Part shown: piece after piece, positions 50,937 through 59,593 of the stretch
How positions within the stretch are numbered: the first letter of the stretch is position 1
Layout: the number at the start of each line of letters is the position of its first letter
NCBI GenBank assembly: GCA_964618215.1
Contig: CAZTZE010000008.1
Coordinates: forward strand, 1-64,000
Source: CG2-30-58-95 sp964618215
Lineage (GTDB): Bacteria > Chloroflexota > Anaerolineae > Anaerolineales > Villigracilaceae
Length of the DNA stretch: 64,000 nucleotides
Reading direction: 5' to 3'
Position numbers and translations under genes: made by a program
The notes under the pieces: generated by a model
Databases searched by the model: none
What the model was told of the DNA's origin: nothing
The model's input: only the letters and a program-made list of their open reading frames with translations

Positions 50937-52867
50937 ATCTGCGTGTCCTCCATCTCCATTGTAGCAACACGCACCGAGGTCTCGACAACGCCCTCCCGTC
51001 CATCCCGGTATTTGACCGCGGCGCGCACCTGCACCTTATCGCCCTCAGTATACATGGTAGTAATCATATCTTCATATCGCTGGCTCAACAGGTTGCGGCG
51101 CAGTTTGCGGGTGCGGGTCAACTCGCCCTCGTCGGCATCGAACTCTTTGTGTAGCAGCACAAATTTATGGATGCGCGCTGGAGGCGGGAGAGCGCGGTTG
51201 ACGCGCAGCACGTCTTTACGGATCAGGTCGTATACTTCCGATTTCTGCGAAAGGTCCACAAAAGTGGTGTAAGCCAAGCCCTGCTTTTCAGCCCAGCGGC
51301 CCACGTTCTCGAAATCTATGTTGACCAGGGCAGTCACAAAGGCTTTATCTTCGCCGCCGACGGTCATCACGTCCCGGATATAGGGGCTGAACTTGAGTTG
51401 ACCTTCGAGGAACTGGGGCGAATACTTTTCACCGCTTGCCAGGGTGATCATTTCCTTGACCCGATCCAGGTAAATCAGATGCCCGTCCGTATCCACATGA
51501 CCGGCGTCGCCGGTGCGGAACCAGCGTTGTCCCTGCTTGTCGGTGTAAATGGCTGTCGCCGTATCCTCAGGATTCTTGTAGTATCCCTGAAAGACTGTCT
51601 CGCCGCTAACCAGGATCTCGCTGTTCTCCGCGATCTGGATGCGCTGCCCGGGAGATGGCAAACCGACCGTCTCGAAGCGCACGTCGTCCCCGATGTGGAG
51701 CGTGTGCACCTGCGCCTCGGTGGAGCCGTACAATTGTTTGATGTTCACCCCGATGGCGCGGAAGAAACGGATCACCTGGGGATTGAGGGCCGCGCCCGAG
51801 GAATAGGCCGATTTGACCCGCGTCAGTCCGATCTTATCCCGCAGCGGCTGGAAGAGGGCCGCTTCTCCCAAAGCATAGAGGCAACGCCAGAGAATCCCAG
51901 TCGGTTTTCGCTGTTCGTAGCGCAGGCTGGCAACCTTGTAGCCCACCGGTATGAAGAGTTTATAAAGCAGGCGGTTGAGCCAGGAGGTCTCGGCGATCTT
52001 GACCTGCACCAGGCCCATCATGTTCTCCCACAGGCGGGCGCTGTAGAGCATGGCATGTGGCGTGATCTCACGGATATTCTCCTGCACCGTCTCCGGCGAT
52101 TCGGGGAAGTTGACCACCATGCCGGTGCGCAGATGAACGGTCAGTCCCAGGACGTTCTCGGTGATCCAGGCTGGGGGCAGGAAGGACAGGTATTCATCGC
52201 TCTCCAGGCGGGGATCGGCCAGGTAAGCGCTGTCGCAACCTCCGATCAGGTTTTTGTGGCTGATCATCGCCCCCTTGGGCAGGCCGGTTGTGCCTGAGGT
52301 GTAGCAGAAAATCGCCAGGTCCTCACCACGCCCCTGTTGGATGGTTTGATCGAAGAGTTGCGGTTGTTCTTCGTCCAGCGACTGCCCCATAGACAGCAAT
52401 TCCCTATAACTGATCAACCAGGGTTCTGCGTAGCTCCACAACCCTTTTTCATCCCAATAGATCACGCGGCGCACCTTTTGAAGCCGCTGGCGGATATCCA
52501 GCAGTTTGTCGCATTGTTCCTGATCTTTGGCAAAAACAAAGATGGCATCCGAATGATCAACGATGAATTGAATCTCCTGCGGGGAGCTGTCGGTGAATAT
52601 GCCGACTGCCACGCCGCCCCCGGCCTGGATTGCCAGTTGCGCCCAGAAATATAGGGGGTCGTTGTCACCGATGATGCAGACCTTATCACCACTCTTCAAG
52701 CCAAGTTCGATCAAACCCAGGCTTAACTGCCGCACCTGTTCGTAGGATTGTTTCCAGGTATATGAGCGCCAGATGCCCAAGGTCTTCTGGCGCATCGCGG
52801 CTTTACTATCGCCGTACTTTTCAAAGGCATGCCTCAGGATCTTCGGAAGCGTGTCGAGGTGATTCAT
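50933..52867 (-). CDS. Long-chain acyl-CoA synthetase-like AMP-forming ligase
   Basis: A 644-residue ANL enzyme: the P-loop motif FCYTSGTTGLPKGAMISHKN (about 190-209), adenylation motif QLYGSTEAQVHT (about 375-386), and WFRTGDAGHVDTDGHLIYLDRVKEMITLASGEKYSP with the hinge. It is of the FadD15/long-chain type. Sitting between livG and livH with four-base overlaps on both sides, it probably activates the imported acid to its CoA thioester and so traps it. Confidence 0.93.
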   Translation of the reverse strand: MNHLDTLPKILRHAFEKYGDSKAAMRQKTLGIWRSYTWKQSYEQVRQLSLGLIELGLKSGDKVCIIGDNDPLYFWAQLAIQAGGGVAVGIFTDSSPQEIQFIVDHSDAIFVFAKDQEQCDKLLDIRQRLQKVRRVIYWDEKGLWSYAEPWLISYRELLSMGQSLDEEQPQLFDQTIQQGRGEDLAIFCYTSGTTGLPKGAMISHKNLIGGCDSAYLADPRLESDEYLSFLPPAWITENVLGLTVHLRTGMVVNFPESPETVQENIREITPHAMLYSARLWENMMGLVQVKIAETSWLNRLLYKLFIPVGYKVASLRYEQRKPTGILWRCLYALGEAALFQPLRDKIGLTRVKSAYSSGAALNPQVIRFFRAIGVNIKQLYGSTEAQVHTLHIGDDVRFETVGLPSPGQRIQIAENSEILVSGETVFQGYYKNPEDTATAIYTDKQGQRWFRTGDAGHVDTDGHLIYLDRVKEMITLASGEKYSPQFLEGQLKFSPYIRDVMTVGGEDKAFVTALVNIDFENVGRWAEKQGLAYTTFVDLSQKSEVYDLIRKDVLRVNRALPPPARIHKFVLLHKEFDADEGELTRTRKLRRNLLSQRYEDMITTMYTEGDKVQVRAAVKYRDGREGVVETSVRVATMEMEDTQI

Positions 52868-53646
52868 CGGATGTCTGTCTTTCCCAGATAAGCATTGATC
52901 ACGACCTCGCTGTGGCGGATCTCTTCCGGCGTCCCCTCAGCGATTTTGGAGCCGAAGTCCAGCACCACCACGCGGTCGGCGATGTCCATCACCAGTCCCA
53001 TGTCATGTTCGATCAACATGGTGGTAATCCCGCGCCGCTCGTGGATATCCATAATAAAACGGGCCATGTCTTCTTTTTCTTCCACGTTCATGCCGGTCAT
53101 GGGTTCATCCAAAAGAAGTAAACGCGGTTCCATGGCCAGCGCCCTGCCCAACTCCACCCGCTTGCGCAGGCCATGCGGCAGGGCGCCAACGGTAGCCTTG
53201 CGAATGTGCGCCATTTCCAGAAAATCAATGATCTCTTCGACAACATGGCGATGGAGTATGTCTTCGCGGTGAGCGCGCCCCCAATAAATGACGCTGTCGA
53301 GCATCCCGGTATGCATGTGAATGTGACGCGCGGCCATCAGGTTATCCAGCGTGCTCAAGCCGGTGTAGAGCGCGGTCTGTTGAAAAGTGCGCGCGATGCC
53401 CAATTGGGCGATACGGTGGGGAGGCAGGCGCGTCAGGTCGTGTCCATCGAAGTGGATGCTGCCCTTGTCGGGGTGATAGAAATTGTTGAGACAATTCAGC
53501 AAGGATGTCTTGCCAGCGCCATTGGGACCGATGATGGCCAGTATCTCCCCCTGGCGCGCCTCAAAACAGACATTGTTCAGGGCCAGAATACCCCCGAAGC
53601 TTAACGAGACATCTTGTACTCTAAGGTGAATATGATTGGTATTCAT
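52864..53646 (-). CDS. livG: Branched-chain-type ABC transporter ATP-binding protein LivG
   Basis: A 260-residue ATPase: Walker A GPNGAGKTSLLN (about 40-51), LTRLPPHRIAQLGIARTFQQTALYTGLSTLDNLMAARHIHM (Q-loop region), signature LPHGLRKRVELGRAL, Walker B LLLLDEPMTGM, H-loop IEHD. The end ..EVVINAYLG is that of LivG. First gene of the operon, with a promoter about 60 bases upstream. Confidence 0.94.
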   Translation of the reverse strand: MNTNHIHLRVQDVSLSFGGILALNNVCFEARQGEILAIIGPNGAGKTSLLNCLNNFYHPDKGSIHFDGHDLTRLPPHRIAQLGIARTFQQTALYTGLSTLDNLMAARHIHMHTGMLDSVIYWGRAHREDILHRHVVEEIIDFLEMAHIRKATVGALPHGLRKRVELGRALAMEPRLLLLDEPMTGMNVEEKEDMARFIMDIHERRGITTMLIEHDMGLVMDIADRVVVLDFGSKIAEGTPEEIRHSEVVINAYLGKTDIR

Positions 53647-53705
53647 CGAGTATTGTCAGTTATGAGATTGATCTCGCTATGGAGTGGGTGCAAACATATA
53701 AGAAG

Positions 53706-53733
53706 ATAATAGCATAGATTCAAACAAAGTCAA
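53706..53733 (-). promoter_or_regulatory. Promoter of the Liv-type operon
   Basis: Minus strand TTGACT (53733-53728), a 16-base spacer and TATTAT (53711-53706), about 60 bases before the livG start codon. Confidence 0.6.
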
Positions 53734-53751
53734 GCGAATAGTGTGTGAATT

Positions 53752-53787
53752 TAAAAACTCACAGGGCTATGTCCGTCTAGCCCTGTG
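53752..53787 (-). terminator. Terminator of the cold-shock gene
   Basis: Minus strand stem CACAGGGCTA (53787-53778) with 53769-53760, an eight-base loop, then AGTTTTTAAA. Confidence 0.88.
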
Positions 53788-53814
53788 AAGTATTTGTGAC
53801 CGTCGCGCGAGTTA

Positions 53815-54024
53815 TCAGAGCAGCACAACGTTGGCGGCCTGCAGGCCCTTGGGGCCTTGCTCGATAGAGAACTCCACCTTCTGGTTCTCCTCGAGGCGCT
53901 TGTAGCCATCCATTTGGACAACCGAGAAGTGGACGAACACGTCCTCGCCCTCTTCCCGGCCGATGAAACCATAACCCTTGGTGGTGTTGAACCACTTGAC
54001 TGTGCCAATGAAACGATCTTCCAT
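53815..54024 (-). CDS. Cold-shock domain protein
   Basis: A 69-residue single CSD protein from the ATG at 54024 (AGGAGA site): GTVKWFNTTKGYGFIG carries RNP1 (KGYGFIG) and DVFVHFS carries RNP2 (VFVHF). It binds single-stranded RNA or DNA. The leader is about 70 bases long, so regulation at RNA level is possible. Confidence 0.96.
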   Translation of the reverse strand: MEDRFIGTVKWFNTTKGYGFIGREEGEDVFVHFSVVQMDGYKRLEENQKVEFSIEQGPKGLQAANVVLL

Positions 54025-54098
54025 TTTCTTTCTCCTGCAGAATAATTTGACGCCAGGCGCGCTGGATATCCAAACGATGCCTGACCTTGACGGGCGCA

Positions 54099-54127
54099 AG
54101 ATTATCACGGTTGAAAGAGAGTGTCAA
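54099..54127 (-). promoter_or_regulatory. Promoter of the cold-shock gene
   Basis: Minus strand TTGACA (54127-54122), a 17-base spacer and TAATCT (54104-54099), giving a leader of about 70 bases. Confidence 0.65.
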
Positions 54128-54194
54128 GTGACAAAACTACAGAGGTGGGATTTTCGCACGATCAGGCGCGGTCATGATAGCTATTAAGCTACCA

Positions 54195-54920
54195 TCACTC
54201 GCGCTCCGGGAACATCGTTCCGACGTACCCCTCCCCAGCCATCTGCAAATACATTCCCTTGACCGTCTCTTCCAGCAAATCCTTCAGGCGATGCCGCTCC
54301 ATACCCAGGGCATTTAAGGGGTTGTAAGCGATAGCCTTCCCAACCATCACCTTGCCAGATTCATGTACGGCGACAGGATAAAAGGCCAGGCGCTTTCCGG
54401 TACGCTCGTAAAACATCTCTCCCAGCCTGAAGACGGTCTTTTGAAAGGGATACATCTTGACGAAGGTGTCCGACCCCAACGCGGAATACTCCGGGAATAC
54501 CAGCAGGCATTTCCCTTCCAGGAGCAGGGACAGGCTCATCTCCAATGTTTCATACAGTCGTTCCTGCCCTCCCATATAGGCGGGAATGCAGCCAAGCCCT
54601 CTCAACATGAGTACGGTGATCTTGGAAAGGAATTTTGAAAAGCTCCGGCTGAATGGGAGTTTAAGTTTTAGACACGGCTCAACGAAATCCAACCTCAAGT
54701 ACTCCGGCGCCAATTCTTTATCAACCATATCCCCGACGGCCCAGGGATACAACTGAAGCGGGATCGAGCACACGACTGCGATCGGTCCGCTCGGCCCGAG
54801 GTGATTGGCAATGAACACCGCCGGACCTTCCTTCGGAAGGTTTTCCTCGCCGATGAGTTCCCCACTCCACAAGAAAAGATCGAGCGCGCCGGTCAGGAAA
54901 TGATAGAAGATGTATTTCAT
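54195..54920 (-). CDS. PlsC-like 1-acylglycerol-3-phosphate acyltransferase family protein
   Basis: A 241-residue protein with the acyltransferase layout: VFIANHLGPSGPIAVV (about 33-48) in the place of the NHxxxxD motif, and CLLVFPEYSALGSD (about 138-151) in the place of FPEG. The Asp of the HxxxxD motif reads Gly here and the motif III Gly reads Tyr, so activity or acyl acceptor may differ from PlsC. It is likely membrane-bound. Monocistronic on the minus strand. Confidence 0.75.
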   Translation of the reverse strand: MKYIFYHFLTGALDLFLWSGELIGEENLPKEGPAVFIANHLGPSGPIAVVCSIPLQLYPWAVGDMVDKELAPEYLRLDFVEPCLKLKLPFSRSFSKFLSKITVLMLRGLGCIPAYMGGQERLYETLEMSLSLLLEGKCLLVFPEYSALGSDTFVKMYPFQKTVFRLGEMFYERTGKRLAFYPVAVHESGKVMVGKAIAYNPLNALGMERHRLKDLLEETVKGMYLQMAGEGYVGTMFPERE

Positions 54921-54951
54921 GATGCTACCCTCCGCTCATGTCCATTTTACA

Positions 54952-55215
54952 TCAAATCAGACGCGGCCGGTACTGCAACGCCTCCGCCAGATGTGCAGGC
55001 TGGATTGCCTCACTCCCCGCCAGATCGGCAATCGTGCGCGCTAGCTTGAGCACGCGGTGATAACCACGCGCCGAGAGCTGCAATTGGCTCATGGCAGCCT
55101 TGATCAAACTCTCCCCTGCTTCGTCCAGTTTACAGAATTTGCGAATCTCCCCCACGCGCATGTCCGCGTTACAGACGATGTCCGAACCGCTGAAGCGTTC
55201 ACGCTGGCGCTGGCG
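54952..55215 (-). pseudogene. comM: 3' fragment of a comM/yifB-type Mg-chelatase gene
   Basis: RQRQRERFSGSDIVCNADMRVGEIRKFCKLDEAGESLIKAAMSQLQLSARGYHRVLKLARTIADLAGSEAIQPAHLAEALQYRPRL is the C-terminal end of ComM-type AAA ATPases (about 85 of 500 residues). The ATPase core is missing. Upstream of about 55215 the reading changes into another gene fragment in a different frame, so the gene is broken. Confidence 0.85.
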
Positions 55216-55328
55216 AACTCGGCGCCGATGTGCTTGAGCAGTTCGCGGCGGATATTCTGGCTGGACAGGTCGAAGTCGGCCAGGGAGATGTAGGGCAAGT
55301 TGCGGTCCTTGAGGGCATGGATGACTAG
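55212..55328 (-). pseudogene. Internal fragment of an unrecognised gene
   Basis: Between the broken comM and galK lies about 115 bases whose open frame reads LALVIHALKDRNLPYISLADFDLSSQNIRRELLKHIGAEFASAS. It looks like real protein text but has neither a proper start nor a stop of its own, and I do not recognise it. Both joints carry short GGCTGGCGC/GCGCCAGCG-type microhomology. Confidence 0.6.
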
Positions 55329-55783
55329 CGCCAGCCGCCGAGGGCCGACCAGGCAACAGCGAAAGCCATCTCAACCGACGCGGAGGAATTCAACCCGGCG
55401 CCGCGCGGCACATCGGAGGCGAATACCGCATCCATAGCGGGAGTCGCCAGACCTGCTTCGGTCAGCGCCCAGGCCACCCCGGCAGGGTAGCAGGCCCACT
55501 CAGGCAGCGGAGCGCCCTCGGCGTTGGTTTTGGCGGGAATACTCATAGGCGTAAACGTGGCTTCCTCGGCAAAATCCACAGCCACGAGGGCGGAGCGATC
55601 CGAATCCGCAGGGGAGAAGACAATGTACGTAGCCAGGTCGATGGCGGCGGGTAGCACAAATCCATCGTTGTAATCCACATGCTCGCCCAAAATATTGACG
55701 CGGCCCGGCGCGAGGGCCACGAAGGCCGGTTCTTTGCCGAAACGCTGGCGGAAAGTTTGGGTGACGAGGTTTTTGGGGTGCAT
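55325..55783 (-). pseudogene. galK: 5' fragment of galactokinase
   Basis: The first 152 codons of galactokinase: LAPGRVNILGEHVDYNDGFVLPAAID (GHMP signature, substrate binding) and ASDVPRGAGLNSSASVEMAFAVAW (ATP-binding GLSSSA-type motif). Full enzymes have about 390 residues; the reading stops at ALGGWR just where the sequence joins a foreign fragment, so the sugar- and ATP-binding C-terminal half is missing. It starts two bases after galT. Confidence 0.88.
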
Positions 55784-55785
55784 GG

Positions 55786-56853
55786 CTACTTTTGGGTGTA
55801 GTGAATTTCGGACAGGTCGCGCAGGCGGGCGGCGGCGGTTTCGGGGGTGATGTCGCGTTGGGACATGCCAAGCATTTCGTAACCGACCATGAACTTACGG
55901 ACGGTGGCCGAGCGCAGGAGCGGCGGATAGAAGTGGGCGTGGAGTACCCATTCGGGGTGGTCGGCGCCATCGTTGGGGGACTGGTGGAAGCCCATTGAGT
56001 AGGGGAATGGAATTTCGAACAGGTTGTCGTAGCGAGTGGTGACGCGCTTGAAGATGTCGGCCAAGGCGCGGCGCTCGGTCTGGGTCAGGGCGGGCAGGGT
56101 GGGAGCGGCACGGTGGGCGATGACCAGAATCTCAAACGGCCAGACCGCCCAAAACGGGACGACGGCAGTGAAGTGTTCGTTGGCGGCAACGATGCGCTCG
56201 CCGCGTTTTTGTTCTTCGTGCAGATAATCGAGCAACAACGGGTGGCCATTGGAACCAAAGTAGTCTTTTTGCGAGGCCAGTTCCTTGGCAGGTTCGGTGG
56301 GAATCTGGGATTGTGACCAGACCTGGCTGTGGGGGTGCGGGTTTGAACAGCCCATGACCTCGCCTTTGTTTTCGAAGACCTGGACATAGGCGATTTCAGG
56401 GCGCTGGTACAACTCGGCGGTCTGGTCGCTCCAGGTGTTGATGACGCCTTCAACTTCGTCGAGCGAGAGCTGGTGCAGGGTCAGGTTGTGACGCGGCGAG
56501 AAACAGATGACGCGGCAGACGCCGGTTTCGGGCTTGGCGGTGAAGAGGGTTGAAGGTTGAAGGTTGGAAGGTTGAGGAGCGTTACTTTCAACCTGCAACT
56601 TTGAACTTTCAACTTCTGGCAGAAGTGCGGCGAAGTCGTTGTCGAATACAAAAGTTTCGGTGTAGGGCGGGGTTTTGATGCCTCCCGCGCGTTCGTTGCC
56701 GGGGCAAAGGTAGCAGGTCGGGTCGTATTCGGGCAGGTGGGGCGGGGCGGTCCTTTCGACCTGTCCCTGCCAGGGGCGTTTGGCGCGATGGGGTGAGACC
56801 AAAATCCATTCGCGGGTCAGTGGGTTGTAGCGGCGGTGGGGAGAATCAAACAT
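55786..56853 (-). CDS. galT: Galactose-1-phosphate uridylyltransferase
   Basis: A 355-residue enzyme of the Leloir pathway. Zinc/structure motif CYLCPGNERAGG (47-58), active-site SNPHPHSQVWSQSQIP with His173-Pro-His175, the second His being the nucleophile position. Residues about 82-103 (VESSKLQVESNAPQPSNLQPST) are encoded by a run of seven-base DNA repeats (56547-56617) and replace a variable loop. It exchanges UMP between UDP-glucose and galactose-1-phosphate. Its partner galK is broken here. Confidence 0.95.
   Translation of the reverse strand: MFDSPHRRYNPLTREWILVSPHRAKRPWQGQVERTAPPHLPEYDPTCYLCPGNERAGGIKTPPYTETFVFDNDFAALLPEVESSKLQVESNAPQPSNLQPSTLFTAKPETGVCRVICFSPRHNLTLHQLSLDEVEGVINTWSDQTAELYQRPEIAYVQVFENKGEVMGCSNPHPHSQVWSQSQIPTEPAKELASQKDYFGSNGHPLLLDYLHEEQKRGERIVAANEHFTAVVPFWAVWPFEILVIAHRAAPTLPALTQTERRALADIFKRVTTRYDNLFEIPFPYSMGFHQSPNDGADHPEWVLHAHFYPPLLRSATVRKFMVGYEMLGMSQRDITPETAAARLRDLSEIHYTQK
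56547..56617 (-). repeat. Seven-base tandem repeats inside galT
   Basis: Words of the type GGTTGAA/GGTTGGA and, in inverted form, TTTCAAC/TTTGAAC fill this stretch within the coding region without breaking the frame. Confidence 0.8.
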
Positions 56854-56956
56854 TTGGCACTTTTGTCAATTTGTAAAACTGGGGATGGATGGAGAATCTG
56901 CGGGATGAACTCCGGCAGTCTCGGATTCAAGCCTTTATAAAGTATAAGCGAATGAT

Positions 56957-59125
56957 CTAATAAAACTCCAGCACTAATCCAACATCTTTGGCTTTAAATT
57001 CGATATCGACATTAATGATTTCATCATCTTGATTCCATTCGGTATTTGTCTCTCCACTTTTTACCGATTTCAGTTTGAAACCAGCTGGAGCATGGAACCA
57101 ATAAGTTTCAGTGGTATCAGGCACACCGGTAATATCAAGGGTCAGTTTGTTCTCCAGCCATTGGATTTTTCTCACACTGACGGCATCCATACTGACATGA
57201 CGCGATGAAGCGAGGAATTGCGGTTCATTTTTTATGGGAACCAGTGCGAGAATCTGACAATGACCGAGTTCAAGTGGCTGACAGTTTATATACTTGGATA
57301 CTTTTCCCAGGCTTTCTTGAGCCCAATAATCAAAGACAAGATATTCGGATTCAGGATCAAGCCCCAGTGCATTCATCTTAATTTCAGATGCTTTTAACGG
57401 CACAGTCGCAAAACGGCCGACTACAGCCCAGCGCCGGTCAAGGGTATCAATATGGAAGCACCACAAGGTTGACAGTGGATGATCATCATTCATGGTTGGA
57501 TAAACACCAGCCATGTCCATGGCGTCTTTCAAAGATACACCCTCGACCTCAACCGGATTTTCTTTGCTGTTTACCGCAAAACCGTGCAGTTTAGTCCAGG
57601 TAAAAGCCGGGTAAGTCATATCTATGGGGCCAGTCTCTCCGGCCATAGTGGTTAAGGTTGGCAAATTCTTTTTAATGACCGTGAGCCGATCTTCGGTATA
57701 TTCGGCCAGGGGATCACTTAACATGAAAAGGCTTCCAGATAGAGCGATCAAGGATGTTACACTCTTGAGCCATTCGATGTTAGTACGAGCGCAAATGTGA
57801 TCCGGATCGTTCAAAAACAGGATCCGTTGAGAATGGAACCAGCGAGCTGATTCAACCAATTGCATCCGGATGCCAGCCCAGGTCGGATTTGCATCCATGG
57901 CGATCCGGCATGCATCAACAATTCCAATCACTTCCGCTAATACGCCCCATGATGCCAGGAAATATTTCTGGTCTCCAATTCCTTTGCGTGCATATTCCAT
58001 AAATCTTCTGAAGCGGCCGCTCGCTTCATCGTTAGAGAGCAATCCCTGCCGGACGGCTTCCTGTAACCCGTCCATGATTAGGTGGCGGATGGCATCGGTT
58101 TTAAAATACGTATACCCCAGATCGTTGAGGCGTTTATAGTATGGATAGACATGTTTGACTAAAGTCTCATCAGAACAATCGAGCAGGTAGTCAATCCACT
58201 CCCCCAACATCAACTTCCCGTTCTGATCCTTAATAAAGCTATGTGCGTTTTTCTCCGCAAATTCCTTGTTCGTTACATTGGCATTGGTCCAAATCGCGGG
58301 TTGAAATCCATTTTCGCAGATACTGGCAATCACACCCGGATGCCCATCAGGGAAACGTTCATTGGTTTCCAACCAACCTTCCGACAAAGTGCCATCCGGG
58401 TTTGACGGGATCGGAAGTTTTTCATACCCGTCGTCGAGTTGGATATATTCCAAACCATAATCTTTCAGACGCTTGCCAAAAAACTCGGAAAAATTTTCTA
58501 TATCAGAGAAAGAAACATTGCGCCGGCAGGCTTCCCAGGAGCACCACCCGGCAACCGGTCTTAGGTTTGGGCGCCATTCCCACGGTTGGTGATACGCATA
58601 TCCCAAATGAGTTCGATAATATTGCATGCGCAGGTTTATGACCCAGGGCATGGATCCCAAAACCACGTACATCTCGGCAACCAATTCCCCGTTGGCATCT
58701 GCGATTAATTTTGGTTGGGTCCAGTTCCATTCCTGGCCATGCCAGTCGATCAGCAGATCTTGTTGAATGTCATACAAACCATTTACACCGTGCATTAACG
58801 GCCTGCCTACCTGTCCCAGGATAGCCTGTTCATGGCCTGCACGGTGAGGACGCATATTCACGGCATCGCTGCTTAACAAGAATCTTGCCCTGGCGGTTAC
58901 GGGATTATCCAACATGATATAGATTTGTTGAATAAACGGTCGGTTCAGGATATTGCCGTCGGAACCATGCCGGAATCCCACATCATCCATTCCCGGAATC
59001 TGGAGGGTGATCAAAGGCCGACCGTTATATTCGTACACCAGGGTACGGGAAGCTTCGTCCCATTTATGAAGTGCGTGAGCAATTGGCGGCTCTTTTAGTG
59101 TGGGATGAAAATTATCATTATTCAT
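56957..59125 (-). CDS. GH36-type alpha-galactosidase-like glycoside hydrolase
   Basis: A 722-residue protein with the clan D layout: N-terminal beta domain, TIM barrel starting VAGWCSWEAC (191-200), EYIQLDDGYE (226-235), the likely nucleophile Asp344 in YFKTDAIRH, and the likely acid/base Asp411 in CRIAMDANPTW, then a C-terminal beta domain. No signal peptide, so it acts in the cytoplasm on imported oligosaccharides. Next to galT and a sugar ABC importer it probably releases galactose from melibiose/raffinose-type sugars. An alternative GH27/GH31-like specificity cannot be excluded. Confidence 0.85.
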   Translation of the reverse strand: MNNDNFHPTLKEPPIAHALHKWDEASRTLVYEYNGRPLITLQIPGMDDVGFRHGSDGNILNRPFIQQIYIMLDNPVTARARFLLSSDAVNMRPHRAGHEQAILGQVGRPLMHGVNGLYDIQQDLLIDWHGQEWNWTQPKLIADANGELVAEMYVVLGSMPWVINLRMQYYRTHLGYAYHQPWEWRPNLRPVAGWCSWEACRRNVSFSDIENFSEFFGKRLKDYGLEYIQLDDGYEKLPIPSNPDGTLSEGWLETNERFPDGHPGVIASICENGFQPAIWTNANVTNKEFAEKNAHSFIKDQNGKLMLGEWIDYLLDCSDETLVKHVYPYYKRLNDLGYTYFKTDAIRHLIMDGLQEAVRQGLLSNDEASGRFRRFMEYARKGIGDQKYFLASWGVLAEVIGIVDACRIAMDANPTWAGIRMQLVESARWFHSQRILFLNDPDHICARTNIEWLKSVTSLIALSGSLFMLSDPLAEYTEDRLTVIKKNLPTLTTMAGETGPIDMTYPAFTWTKLHGFAVNSKENPVEVEGVSLKDAMDMAGVYPTMNDDHPLSTLWCFHIDTLDRRWAVVGRFATVPLKASEIKMNALGLDPESEYLVFDYWAQESLGKVSKYINCQPLELGHCQILALVPIKNEPQFLASSRHVSMDAVSVRKIQWLENKLTLDITGVPDTTETYWFHAPAGFKLKSVKSGETNTEWNQDDEIINVDIEFKAKDVGLVLEFY

Positions 59126-59167
59126 GGCGCAGGCTCATGGAAAAATACAAACTCTGATTCATCTACC

Positions 59168-59590
59168 TCACATCGTATCTGTCAATTCGACAATCTGCCG
59201 CCGTTGGTTGTCAGACAAATCCACCAGACGCGAGTTTCGATCTGTGGTGTCTCGATTCTCTACGATCAGAACAAGCGCATCCTCATCAAAGGTGTGCGAG
59301 TGCCATACCCCGCGCTTAACATTGTAAAGATACGACGGTTTCATTTCTTGAGCGTGAATCTCCATAACCCCCTCTGACTGACCCTCTCCTACAAAGAGAA
59401 TGCAACGACCCTGCAATAAAACAAACACTTCGTCCGTTTCCTCATGGCGGGCCATCGTAGTGATATTGTGCGGCAGACAATCGTCGCACCACCTCATCAA
59501 TGCCACCCGCCAGGTGCCAGAGTCAATCAATGGCATATACCAGGTGCCGGTATAGGTTTTTATTTCCAATAATTCTTCGTTTATTGACAT
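59168..59590 (-). CDS. Cupin-fold protein
   Basis: A 140-residue single-domain protein: HNITTMARHEETDEVFVLLQGRCILFV (about 41-67) and LYNVKRGVWHSHTFDEDALVLIVEN (about 88-112) follow the two cupin motifs with His/Glu ligands. It could be a sugar isomerase or a small-molecule-binding protein. It sits between the permease and the glycosidase in the operon. Confidence 0.8.
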   Translation of the reverse strand: MSINEELLEIKTYTGTWYMPLIDSGTWRVALMRWCDDCLPHNITTMARHEETDEVFVLLQGRCILFVGEGQSEGVMEIHAQEMKPSYLYNVKRGVWHSHTFDEDALVLIVENRDTTDRNSRLVDLSDNQRRQIVELTDTM

Positions 59591-59593
59591 TGG

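Noticed and set aside
51167..52297. 376-codon plus-strand frame opposite the acyl-CoA synthetase gene
   Set aside because: Shadow of a convincingly identified gene; no motif seen.
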